Assembly: GCA_017960705.1 (NCBI GenBank)
Contig: JAGCYR010000135.1
Location: forward strand, 1 to 16,744
DNA length: 16,744 nucleotides
Direction: 5' to 3'
Origin: Clostridia bacterium
GTDB taxonomy: Bacteria > Bacillota > Clostridia > Oscillospirales > CAG-272
Notes under the pieces: model-generated
Told to the model about the DNA's origin: nothing
What the model saw: only the letters and a program-made list of their open reading frames with translations
Databases searched by the model: none
Position numbers and translations under genes: made by a program
Shown here: positions 1 through 7,302 of the stretch, piece by piece
Position numbering within the stretch: the stretch's first letter is position 1
Layout: every line of letters begins with the position of its first letter

Positions 1-22
1 GCAGGCGGGGAAGGGGTTGCAG

Positions 23-811
23 ATGAAGATCACGTTTCTCGGCACGAGCCACGGGATCACCGAAAAGAACGCGTTTTGCTCGTCGGCTCTGGTGACGGTC
101 GGCGCGGCGCGGTATCTTGTGGACGTCGGGGCGCCGGTCGACACCCTGCTCGCGAATCTCGACGTACCGCTCCGGGACCTTCGCGGCGCGTTCATCACGC
201 ACCCGCATCAGGATCACTACGTGGGGCTGGCGCAGCTGACTTATACGGTGGAGGATTTCGGGCGGTTTCTTGACGTCGCGTTCCCGGTGCTTGCCCCGGA
301 GGGGATCGATTTTGCCGCGCTGAACGTATTTCTCTGGGGGGACGCGCGCGGGCACGACCGCTACCGCGTCGAGAACCCGCCCGAGCGTCGGATCCGCTTC
401 CGGGTCTATCCCGACGCGCCAGCGGAGGGCTCGGTGATCTTTGACGACGGCGCGCTCCGGGTCACGGCATACCCCGTCCGGCACATCCCGCACAGCCACG
501 CGTTCCTGCTCGAAGCCGAGGGGAAGCGGGTCGTATTTACCGGGGATCTTTTGCGGGATCTTTCGGATTATCCGAAACTCGTTACCGACCCCGGCGCAGC
601 CCCGCTCGATCTGGTCGTAACAGAGGCGGCGCACGTACGTCTCAACGATCCCGACACCCCGAGGATCCTCGGAAGAAGCCGGACGCGGGTCCTCGTCATC
701 TCCCACCGCGCCCCCGGTCGAAACCCGCTCTCCGCCGTGGAGGAGCTCGCAAAACAGATCGCCCCGATCAAGGTGATCGCCGCGTACGACGGGCTGGAGA
801 CGGAGATTTAA
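23..811 (+). CDS. MBL-fold metallo-hydrolase (RNase Z-like fold)
   Basis: This 262-residue protein belongs to the metallo-beta-lactamase superfamily, a fold that binds two metal ions and hydrolyses ester or phosphodiester bonds. The signature HxHxDH is seen as H60, H62, D64 and H65. Further likely ligands are H154, D175 in a TGDL motif, and H228 in an ISHR motif, so the metal site looks complete. An in-frame TTG lies two codons upstream at 17. I chose ATG 23 because AAGGGG at 11-16 sits six bases before it. The gene is convergent with the spoVA operon and ends 13 bp before a strong hairpin terminator. The N-terminus (KITFLGTSHG) resembles RNase Z-like or PhnP-like hydrolases, but no exosite arm or other substrate feature allows a choice. 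The family is secure and the substrate unknown. Confidence 0.85.
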   Translation: MKITFLGTSHGITEKNAFCSSALVTVGAARYLVDVGAPVDTLLANLDVPLRDLRGAFITHPHQDHYVGLAQLTYTVEDFGRFLDVAFPVLAPEGIDFAALNVFLWGDARGHDRYRVENPPERRIRFRVYPDAPAEGSVIFDDGALRVTAYPVRHIPHSHAFLLEAEGKRVVFTGDLLRDLSDYPKLVTDPGAAPLDLVVTEAAHVRLNDPDTPRILGRSRTRVLVISHRAPGRNPLSAVEELAKQIAPIKVIAAYDGLETEI

Positions 812-823
812 CAGAACGAATAC

Positions 824-859
824 AACGCCCGCTTTCGATTACGGAAAGCGGGCGTTTTT
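824..859 (+). terminator. Intrinsic terminator after the MBL gene, possibly bidirectional
   Basis: A perfect 13-bp inverted repeat (824-836 with 844-856) encloses a 7-nt loop and runs straight into five T residues on the + strand. It fits a rho-independent terminator for the MBL gene. It also lies just past the stop of spoVAE on the opposite strand and could stop that transcript, although the T-tract in that direction is poor. Confidence 0.85.
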
Positions 860-861
860 CG

Positions 862-1236
862 TTACGGGCATTTGGGTTTGGAGTGGCAGAAGAGGGCGAC
901 GAGGTAGCCGAAGCAGAGCGCAGCGGCGGTTCCCCCCGAAGCGGCGGAGAGCCCTCCCGTGAGCGCGCCGAGCAGACCGGTCTCCGAGACGGCTTCGCGC
1001 ACGCCGCGGGCGACGTTCCCGCCGAAGCCGATCAAGGGGACGGTGATCCCGCACCCGGCGAAGTCCGCGAGCGGCTCGAACAGCCCTACGGCGCCGAGCG
1101 CCACCCCGAGCACGACGTAGACCACGAGGATCCGCGCCGGGGTCATTTTGGTCAGGTCGATGAGTAGCTGCGCGAGAAGACAGACCAGCCCCCCGACAAG
1201 GAACGCTAACAGATAATCGAGCGGAGCGCCGAGCAT
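862..1236 (-). CDS. spoVAE: Stage V sporulation protein AE (SpoVAE)
   Basis: This is a 124-residue, mostly hydrophobic protein of the SpoVAC/SpoVAE membrane family. In spore formers it takes part in moving Ca2+-dipicolinic acid (DPA) through the inner membrane of the forespore and spore. Family hallmarks seen are the Q-LID-TK-TPARILV stretch near residues 23-38, a cytosolic-to-membrane GCGITVPLIGFGGN block around residues 60-75, and an LLGALTGGLSAASGG segment near the C-terminus. Length matches the usual 115-125 residues. It is the last gene of the operon. Its ATG shares one base with the spoVAD stop (TAATG), and a perfect GGAGGTG lies inside the end of spoVAD at 1244-1250. Translation is therefore probably coupled. 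Expression in the forespore is expected from the family, not seen here. Confidence 0.95.
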   Translation of the reverse strand: MLGAPLDYLLAFLVGGLVCLLAQLLIDLTKMTPARILVVYVVLGVALGAVGLFEPLADFAGCGITVPLIGFGGNVARGVREAVSETGLLGALTGGLSAASGGTAAALCFGYLVALFCHSKPKCP

Positions 1237-2270
1237 TATTTTTCACCTCCCGTTTTCCCCGATTCCAGAACGACCAGGGGCGCGATCCCGCGGATCGATT
1301 CTCCCTGCAAAAGACACGACGGACTCATCAGGGCGCCGGTCGCGAGGAACAGGATCCGGTTGAGTTCCCCGCGTTCGAGGGCGGGCAAAAACAGCGACGC
1401 GAGCACCGACGCGCTGCATCCGCAGCCCGAACCCCCCGCGTGCACGTCGGTTTTCAGGGGGTCGAAGAGCAAAACCCCGCAGTCCCGGTGCCGCCCCTGC
1501 AGATCCAGACCGTTTTCACGAAGCAGTTCCAGAAGGAGCGCCGACCCTTCCGCGCCGAGGTCCCCGGTCACGATCCGGTCGAAGTCGGACGGGCTTTCCC
1601 CCGAGAGGGAGAAATAGCGCAGGATCGTGTCGGCGGCGGCGGGCGCCATCGCCGCGCCCATATTCGCGCCGTCGGTCACCCCGCTGTCGAGCGCGGCGCC
1701 TGGAAGGCAAGCCGTGATCCGCGGAGCGGACGGGGGAGAGAAGGGTTCGCTTGCGTGGCAGAGCAGAAACGCGCCGCCCGCCGTCGCTGTCCACTGGGCG
1801 GTCGGGGAGCGCTGTCCGCCGTACTCGAGGGGCAGCCGGAACTGGCGCTCCGCCGCCGCGTTGTGCGAGGTGGTGACGACCGCCGCGCGGGAGAGCGCGG
1901 GGGAGGCGGAGAGGGCAAGAGAGGCGAGCAAAAGCCCCTCGCCCGACGTCGAACAGGCGCCGTAGAGCCCGCAGTAGGGGATCCCCGCCGCAGCGCATCC
2001 GCCGGACGAGGCGACGCATTGGTTCTGCAGGTCTCCCGCGAAGAGCAGGTCGATCGCGTCCTGACTTTCCCCGGCGCGGGCGAGCGCGAGATTCAGGACG
2101 GTGCGGGAGAGGGACTCCTCGCTCTGCTCCCAGGTGTCGGCGCCGAAGCGGTCGGTTTCGTCGTGGAAATCGAAGAGGGCGCCGAGGGGTCCGTCGGACT
2201 CGGTTCCGCCGACGGCGGAGGCGCGGGCGTAGATCGAAACGGGGACGGGAAAGCGGATGACGGTTCGCAT
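1236..2270 (-). CDS. spoVAD: Stage V sporulation protein AD (SpoVAD), DPA-binding
   Basis: This 344-residue protein has the thiolase-like fold of SpoVAD, the soluble DPA-binding subunit of the SpoVA channel at the spore inner membrane. The sequence shows the family blocks in order: an AGDLQNQ segment near residue 80, PYCGLYGACSTSGEG around 98-112, ERQFR-P-EYGGQRSP-AQWTAT in the middle, NMGAAMAPAAADT, a TGDLG motif, and GGSGCGCSASV followed by a TGALMSP segment near the C-terminus. Length is close to the roughly 340 residues usual for the family. The start ATG follows AGGAGGT at 2274-2280, which overlaps the spoVAC stop codon, so the two genes are tightly coupled. Nothing looks truncated. Confidence 0.96.
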   Translation of the reverse strand: MRTVIRFPVPVSIYARASAVGGTESDGPLGALFDFHDETDRFGADTWEQSEESLSRTVLNLALARAGESQDAIDLLFAGDLQNQCVASSGGCAAAGIPYCGLYGACSTSGEGLLLASLALSASPALSRAAVVTTSHNAAAERQFRLPLEYGGQRSPTAQWTATAGGAFLLCHASEPFSPPSAPRITACLPGAALDSGVTDGANMGAAMAPAAADTILRYFSLSGESPSDFDRIVTGDLGAEGSALLLELLRENGLDLQGRHRDCGVLLFDPLKTDVHAGGSGCGCSASVLASLFLPALERGELNRILFLATGALMSPSCLLQGESIRGIAPLVVLESGKTGGEK

Positions 2271-2279
2271 AAGACCTCC

Positions 2280-2726
2280 TTACGAAAAGAGCGCGACGAC
2301 GTAGTGGATCACGCCGTAGAGCGCGCCGGAGAGGACGGCGTAGAGCAGCACGGGCCCCGCCACCGTGAAGATCTTGGCGCCCACCCCCATCACCAGCCCC
2401 TCGCTCTTGTTGTCGAGGGCGGGGGAGACCACGGCGTTCGCAAAGCCGGTCACCGGGACCAGCGTACCGGCGCCCGCGATCCGTGCGATCGAATCGAAAA
2501 CGCCGATCCCGGTGAGCAGGGCGGAAAGGAAGATCAGCGTGACCGCGACCAGCGTCCCGGCGTCGCGCTCGGAGAGCCCGGCAAAGAGATAGAGCGAGAG
2601 CAAGAGTTGTCCGAGCGTACAGATCCCGCCCCCGAAGAGATACGCGAAAAAGCAGTTTTTGACGACGGGCGATTTGGATTCGCGCTCCTTCACCCGTTCG
2701 AGATAGCGGCGGCGGTCGAAGTTCAT
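2280..2726 (-). CDS. spoVAC: Stage V sporulation protein AC (SpoVAC)
   Basis: This 148-residue integral membrane protein is the channel-type subunit of the SpoVA complex and the family relative of SpoVAE. It has a short charged N-terminus, then an SPVVKNCFFAYLFGGGICTLGQ block (about residues 19-40) typical of SpoVAC, a LLTGIGVFDSIARIAGAG segment, the VPVTGFANAVVSPAL motif, and a GPVLLYAV helix near the end. Length is normal. It is the first gene of the three-gene operon. GGAGGA at 2731-2736 precedes the ATG. Clostridia commonly carry this reduced spoVAC-AD-AE set rather than the longer Bacillus operon. A sigma-G promoter is expected upstream, but I could not identify one with confidence. Confidence 0.96.
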   Translation of the reverse strand: MNFDRRRYLERVKERESKSPVVKNCFFAYLFGGGICTLGQLLLSLYLFAGLSERDAGTLVAVTLIFLSALLTGIGVFDSIARIAGAGTLVPVTGFANAVVSPALDNKSEGLVMGVGAKIFTVAGPVLLYAVLSGALYGVIHYVVALFS

Positions 2727-2818
2727 CCTGTCCTCCGGATCCTTTTTTCTCTATGATCCCCCGCAAAGCCCGCGCTATACGCCGCTCCCCGAAAGATGCG
2801 CTTTTTCTGCGCAAGTCC

Positions 2819-2847
2819 TTGACAAATCATAAGAGAGAAAATATAAT
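2819..2847 (+). promoter_or_regulatory. Sigma-A promoter of alaS
   Basis: A perfect TTGACA (2819-2824) is followed after 17 bp by a perfect TATAAT (2842-2847). Transcription would start near 2854, leaving a leader of about 50 nt before the alaS ATG. That is too short for a T-box riboswitch. Confidence 0.88.
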
Positions 2848-2902
2848 ATATATTCGGAAAAATACGTGATACCGGTTTGACGCCGGAGAAGGACAAACAG
2901 AT

Positions 2903-5524
2903 ATGAAATGGACCTCGCTTAACGATCTTCGCGAAAAGTACCTCTCGTTTTTCGAGAGCAAGGGGCATCTCCGCCTGCCGAGCTTCCCGCTCGTGCCGAT
3001 CGGGGACAAGTCGCTTCTGCTCATCAACTCGGGCATGGCGCCGATGAAGAAATTCTTTACCGGCGAGGAGGAGCCGCCGAGAAGACGGGTGACCACCTGC
3101 CAGAAGTGCATCCGCACGCCCGACCTGGAGCGCGTGGGACACACGGCGCGGCACGGCACCTTCTTCGAGATGCTCGGCAACTTCTCGTTCGGGTACTACT
3201 TCAAGCGCGAGGCGATCCCGTGGGCGTGGGAGTTCCTGACCTCGCCGGACTGGCTCGCGATCCCGCAGGAGCTGCTCTGGCCGTCGGTCTACGAGGGCGA
3301 CGACGAGGCGTTCGAGCTCTGGAACAAAGTGATCGGCATCCCCGCCGAGCGCATCACCCGGCTCGGCAAAGCCGACAACTTCTGGGAACACGGCTCGGGT
3401 CCGTGCGGTCCCTGCTCGGAGATCTATTTCGACCGCGGCGAAAAGTACGGCTGCGGCTCCCCCGATTGCCGTCCCGGCTGCGACTGCGACCGGTATATGG
3501 AGATCTGGAACAACGTGTTCTCCCAGTTCAATAACGACGGCAACGGCAACTATACCGAACTGAAACAGAAGAACATCGATACCGGCATGGGGCTGGAGCG
3601 GCTCGCCTGCGTGATGCAGGGGGTGGACAATATGTTCGAGGTCGACACCAACCGCCGGATCCTCGACGCCGTCTGCGAGGCGGCGGGCAAGACCTACGGG
3701 CGTGACGCCGCGAACGACGTCTCCATCCGCGTCTGCACCGACCACATCAAGTCCGCGATGTTCATGATCGCCGACGGGGTCATCCCGTCGAACGAGGGGC
3801 GGGGCTACGTGCTCCGCCGGATCATCCGTCGCGCCTGCCGGCACGGGAAACTGCTCGGGATCGACCGTCCGTTCCTTGTCGGGCTCTGCCGCGTCGCGAT
3901 GCAGGAAAACGAGGGGGCGTACCCGGAACTTTCCGCGAAGCGCGACTATATTCTGAAAGTGCTTTCTATCGAAGAGGAACGCTTCGACGCGACGATCGAC
4001 GCCGGGACCGCGATGCTGAGTCGGCTGACCGAGGACGCCGTCGCGGCGGGCAAGACCGTCGTTTCGGGCGAGGACGCCTTCCGTCTCTACGACACCTACG
4101 GCTTCCCGATCGACCTGACCCGCGAGATCGTGGAGGAGAAGGGGCTTTCGCTCGACGAAGAGTCCTTCAAGACCCTGATGACCGCGCAGAGAGAGCGCGC
4201 CCGCGCCGCGAGAGGGAATATCGGCGGCTGGTCCGAGGGGTCGAAGAACCTGCTCGCCAAGCTGGATAAGACCGAGTTCCTCGGCTACGACCAAAACGAA
4301 TGTCAAGCGAAAGTGATCGCGATCGTCGCGGAGGACGAGCTGGTCGAGACCGCGTCCGAGGGAGAAGTCTCGGTCATCTTCGACCGCACCGTCTTCTACG
4401 GAGAGGGCGGCGGACAGGTCGGGGATACCGGTACGCTTACGACCAAGGGCGGGGTCGCGCTCGCCGTCACCGATACCAAAAAGAGCGACGGGGTGTATAT
4501 CCACTTCGTCAGCGTCTCCGACGGCGCGATCGCGGTCGGGGATACCGTCACGCTGAAGATCGACGGCGCGCGCCGCGACGCGATCCGCCGCAATCACTCT
4601 GCTTGCCACCTGCTGCAGGGGGCGCTCCGCCGGGTGCTGGGGTCTCACGTCGAACAGGCGGGCTCCTACGTCGACGAGCACCGCGCGCGCTTCGACTTCT
4701 CGCATTTCGCCGCGCTGACCCCGGAGGAACTCCAAAAGGTCGAAAGACAGGTGAACGAGGCGATCCTTTCGGATATCGCGGTCGAAACGCAGCTGACCGA
4801 TATGGAGACCGCCAAAAAGAACGGCGCGATGGCGCTGTTCGGTGAAAAGTACGGCAAGGTCGTCCGGATGGTGAAGATGGGCGACGCCTCGACCGAACTC
4901 TGCGGCGGTACCCACGTCTCGTCCACCGGTCGGATCGGGCTGTTCCGCGTCACCTCGGAGACCTCGGTCGCCGCCGGCGTCCGCCGGATCGAGGCGGTCA
5001 CCGGGTTCGGAGTGCTGGCGCTGCTCTCGGAAAGAGAGGACTTGATCCAGAAGACGGCGAAGGAACTGAAAGCCGTCAACCTGCTCGAGATCGCGAAACG
5101 CGCCGCGCAGGTCGGGGAAGAACTGAAACAAACCAAGCGCGCGCTCGAGTCCGCCGAGGCGAAACTCGCGACCGCCGATCTCGACAAACTGCTCGCGGGC
5201 GTCAAGACGGTCGGGGCGTACGAACTCCTGACCGCGAGGCTCCCGATGAAGCCCGACGCGGTGCGGACGCTCTGCGACTCGCTGAAAGAGAAGTGCCCCG
5301 CGATCGTCGCGGTTTTCGCCGCCGTGTCCGAGGGCAAACTCAACTTCGTCGCCGCCTGCGGACCCGACGCCGTCAAAGCCGGGGCGCACGCCGGCAGGAT
5401 CCTCTCGACCATCAGCGCCATCGCCGGCGGCAAGGGCGGAGGACGCCCCGACAGCGCGATGAGCGGCGGACGCGACCTTGACAAGATCGACGAGGCGCTC
5501 GCAGCCGTCGAAGGACTGCTTTGA
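2903..5524 (+). CDS. alaS: Alanyl-tRNA synthetase
   Basis: This 873-residue class II synthetase attaches alanine to tRNA-Ala and clears mischarged Ser- or Gly-tRNA-Ala. The N-terminal catalytic core is seen with motif 2 around residues 84-103 (TFFEMLGNFSFG) and motif 3 at 228-234 (GMGLERL). The editing domain carries H565-x3-H569 and C667-GGT-H671, which correspond to the known zinc-binding quartet of the family. The C-terminal C-Ala domain ends with a glycine-rich GGKGGGRPDSAMSGG segment. Length is standard and no domain is missing. The ATG is preceded by GGAGAAGG at 2885-2892 and by a consensus promoter. It is divergent from spoVAC and followed by a hairpin. A very long open frame on the opposite strand is a GC-bias shadow. 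Confidence 0.98.
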   Translation: MKWTSLNDLREKYLSFFESKGHLRLPSFPLVPIGDKSLLLINSGMAPMKKFFTGEEEPPRRRVTTCQKCIRTPDLERVGHTARHGTFFEMLGNFSFGYYFKREAIPWAWEFLTSPDWLAIPQELLWPSVYEGDDEAFELWNKVIGIPAERITRLGKADNFWEHGSGPCGPCSEIYFDRGEKYGCGSPDCRPGCDCDRYMEIWNNVFSQFNNDGNGNYTELKQKNIDTGMGLERLACVMQGVDNMFEVDTNRRILDAVCEAAGKTYGRDAANDVSIRVCTDHIKSAMFMIADGVIPSNEGRGYVLRRIIRRACRHGKLLGIDRPFLVGLCRVAMQENEGAYPELSAKRDYILKVLSIEEERFDATIDAGTAMLSRLTEDAVAAGKTVVSGEDAFRLYDTYGFPIDLTREIVEEKGLSLDEESFKTLMTAQRERARAARGNIGGWSEGSKNLLAKLDKTEFLGYDQNECQAKVIAIVAEDELVETASEGEVSVIFDRTVFYGEGGGQVGDTGTLTTKGGVALAVTDTKKSDGVYIHFVSVSDGAIAVGDTVTLKIDGARRDAIRRNHSACHLLQGALRRVLGSHVEQAGSYVDEHRARFDFSHFAALTPEELQKVERQVNEAILSDIAVETQLTDMETAKKNGAMALFGEKYGKVVRMVKMGDASTELCGGTHVSSTGRIGLFRVTSETSVAAGVRRIEAVTGFGVLALLSEREDLIQKTAKELKAVNLLEIAKRAAQVGEELKQTKRALESAEAKLATADLDKLLAGVKTVGAYELLTARLPMKPDAVRTLCDSLKEKCPAIVAVFAAVSEGKLNFVAACGPDAVKAGAHAGRILSTISAIAGGKGGGRPDSAMSGGRDLDKIDEALAAVEGLL

Positions 5525-5532
5525 TAATTTTT

Positions 5533-5558
5533 CCGCCCCCGCACGGGGGCGGATATAT
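5533..5558 (+). terminator. Hairpin terminator after alaS
   Basis: An 8-bp perfect GC-rich stem (5533-5540 with 5545-5552) with a 4-nt loop lies 9 bp after the alaS stop. It is followed by an AT-rich stretch (ATATATTT) rather than a clean T-tract, so termination may be incomplete. Confidence 0.6.
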
Positions 5559-5626
5559 TTAAATGATAGTCGCCATCCGGAAACGGAGAGGCGTTTGCAA
5601 ACCGGAGCCGAAAGGACGTTTGACCG

Positions 5627-7087
5627 ATGAACGAGCAAAAACCCCCGTCGTCGCCGGATCGGGTCAAAACGGGCGAAAAACCGCCGTTCTTTCCGCTCCG
5701 GTTCTTTCTGCCCCGATATATGGTGCCGGACAGCAGGAAGCTCGGGGACGATTTCGGGACGAAACAGATCTACCTGACCTTCCTGCTTCTGGCGTGGCCT
5801 GCGCTCGCGGAGCAGGTGCTGACCGGCGTCATCAACTTCGTCGATACGCTGATGGTGAGTTCGGTTTCGGAGACGGCGGTGCCGGCGATCGGGTTGACCA
5901 TCCAGCCGCGCATGATCTTTCAGGTGGTGCTGGTGGCGTGCGCAACGGCGGTGACCGCTGTGGTCGCGAGACGAAAAGGGCAGGGCGACCGCGAGGGGGC
6001 GAACCGCGTGCTGGGGGCGATGCTGCCGATCGTGGTGGGGCTCGCCGCGGCGTTCTTCGTGATCTCGTGGTTCTTCGCCACGCCGATCCTCGAATTCATC
6101 GGGGCGGAGGCGGACACGATCGAAGACGCGACGAGCTATTACCGGATCACGATGTTCGGGCTGATCTTCCTCGGGGTGTCGCTGACTTTGAACGGGGCGC
6201 AGCGGGGCAGCGGGAATACCCGGATCGCGATGATCACGACGGTCACGGCGAATCTGGTCAACTGTCTGTTCAACGCCTTACTCATCCACGGGCTCTGGAT
6301 CTTTCCCCGGCTGGAGGTGGCGGGCGCCGCGATCGCGACGGTGGCGGGGCAGTTTACCGCGATGGTCATCAGTATTGTTTCGGTGCGGCGGAAGAACGGG
6401 TATCTGTTCCTAAAACTGTCGCTCCTGATCAAGATCGAGCGCAAGGTGGTCGGTCCGGTCTTCTTCGTCATGAGCGGCGCGCTGTTCGAGCAGCTGTTCC
6501 TGCGGATCGGGTTCTTTACCTTCGCGAAACTGGTCGCGGGGCTCGGCACGATGGATTTCGCCGCGCACCAGATCTCGATGACTATCCTGAACCTGTCGTT
6601 CACCGTCGGGGACGGGCTCGCCATCGCCTCGTCGGCTTTGGTCGGGCAGAACCTCGGGATGAAACGGCCCGACCGCGCCCTCGTCTTCGGGAAGGTGGCG
6701 CAGCGGATCGGACTCGGCTTTGCCGCCGTGCTCTGCGCGCTCTTCTCGATCTTCCGACGCGGGATCATCGATTGGTTCACAAACGATCCGGAGGTACTGC
6801 AAAAGGGGGCGAATATCATGCTCCTGATCGCCGTCATCCTCCTGTTCCAGATCCAGCAGGTGCTCTTCGGCGGCACCCTCCGCGGCGCGGGAGATACCAG
6901 GTTTATGGCGGTCGTGTCTCTGCTCACCATCGGCACCCTGCGCCCCGGGCTCACCTTCGTCCTGATGTACTTCACCCCCCTCGGTCTCTACGGCGCGTGG
7001 ATCGCCGTTTTGACCGATCAGATCATCAGAGCTTGTTTTGCCTGCATACGATTCTATCGCGGCAAGTGGGCGAAGATAGAGCTGTAA
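5627..7087 (+). CDS. MATE-family multidrug/Na+ antiporter
   Basis: This 486-residue polytopic membrane protein is of the multidrug and toxic compound extrusion (MATE) family, which exports organic cations or toxic metabolites in exchange for Na+ or H+. Two homologous halves are visible. The first starts near residue 45 with a WPALAEQVLTGVINFVDTLMVS segment and the second near residue 275 (SGALFEQLFLRIGF). A GGTLRGAGDTRF motif near residue 423 is typical of the second half. About 12 transmembrane segments can be recognised. A polar, proline-rich N-terminal extension of roughly 45 residues precedes the first helix. The ATG follows AAAGGA at 5611-5616. The stop codon lies only two bases before the left copy of the three-hairpin repeat. 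Substrate cannot be read from sequence. Confidence 0.92.
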   Translation: MNEQKPPSSPDRVKTGEKPPFFPLRFFLPRYMVPDSRKLGDDFGTKQIYLTFLLLAWPALAEQVLTGVINFVDTLMVSSVSETAVPAIGLTIQPRMIFQVVLVACATAVTAVVARRKGQGDREGANRVLGAMLPIVVGLAAAFFVISWFFATPILEFIGAEADTIEDATSYYRITMFGLIFLGVSLTLNGAQRGSGNTRIAMITTVTANLVNCLFNALLIHGLWIFPRLEVAGAAIATVAGQFTAMVISIVSVRRKNGYLFLKLSLLIKIERKVVGPVFFVMSGALFEQLFLRIGFFTFAKLVAGLGTMDFAAHQISMTILNLSFTVGDGLAIASSALVGQNLGMKRPDRALVFGKVAQRIGLGFAAVLCALFSIFRRGIIDWFTNDPEVLQKGANIMLLIAVILLFQIQQVLFGGTLRGAGDTRFMAVVSLLTIGTLRPGLTFVLMYFTPLGLYGAWIAVLTDQIIRACFACIRFYRGKWAKIEL

Positions 7088-7089
7088 AC

Positions 7090-7193
7090 GGGGGTTTTTC
7101 CCACTTTCTTTCGGAGAAAGTGGGGCAAAGAACTTCATTATGGGAGAAATAATGAAGTTAGCGGAACGGCTCGTGACTCGCCGTTCCGCGGTT
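7090..7193 (+). repeat. Three-hairpin repeat element, left copy
   Basis: Three palindromes follow one another. Hairpin 1 pairs 7100-7109 with 7115-7124 (10 bp, loop TTCGG). Hairpin 2 pairs 7131-7140 with 7150-7159 (10 bp, 9-nt loop). Hairpin 3 pairs 7161-7170 with 7180-7189 (10 bp, loop TCGTGACTC). The same arrangement recurs in inverted orientation at 10370-10457, with conserved linkers (GGCAAAGAACTTCATTA, GAAGTTAGCG) and loops. The element begins two bases after the MATE stop. No T-tract follows, so it is not an ordinary terminator. It could be a dispersed palindromic repeat, a MITE-like end or a structured 3' RNA element. Confidence 0.85.
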
Positions 7194-7225
7194 CTATAGC
7201 CGTTGCTTTTTCGACCGCTTTTCTA

Positions 7226-7269
7226 TCAAAAACAACACGCCGCTTGCCGATTCTGGCAGGCGGCGTGTT
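7226..7269 (-). terminator. Intrinsic terminator of the helicase gene
   Basis: A 15-bp stem (7234-7248 with 7255-7269, one G-T wobble) with a 6-nt loop lies 34 bp past the helicase stop. On the minus strand it is followed by a T-rich tail (TTGTTTTT, 7226-7232 region), as expected for a rho-independent terminator of the leftward transcript. Confidence 0.85.
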
Positions 7270-7302
7270 TGAATGTAAGGGGGAACGGGCGCGATTGTTT
7301 GT

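Noticed and set aside
2744..2783. Possible sigma-G promoter for spoVAC (GTATA and CATAGAG on the minus strand)
   Set aside because: The -10 matches only part of the sigma-G consensus and the spacer is about 20 bp, too long. I do not call it, although one is expected here.
2723..5638. A 971-codon open frame on the minus strand antisense to alaS
   Set aside because: It is the codon-bias shadow of a GC-rich gene. The translation shows no domain, while the opposite strand encodes a complete AlaRS.
5563..7152. Longer overlapping + strand frame (529 codons) across the MATE gene
   Set aside because: It is out of frame with the clearly recognisable MATE transporter, and its translation is arginine-rich without any motif.
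7090..7193. Reading the left three-hairpin element as an ordinary rho-independent terminator of the MATE gene
   Set aside because: None of its hairpins is followed by a T-tract, and the same arrangement recurs at 10370-10457 with conserved loops.
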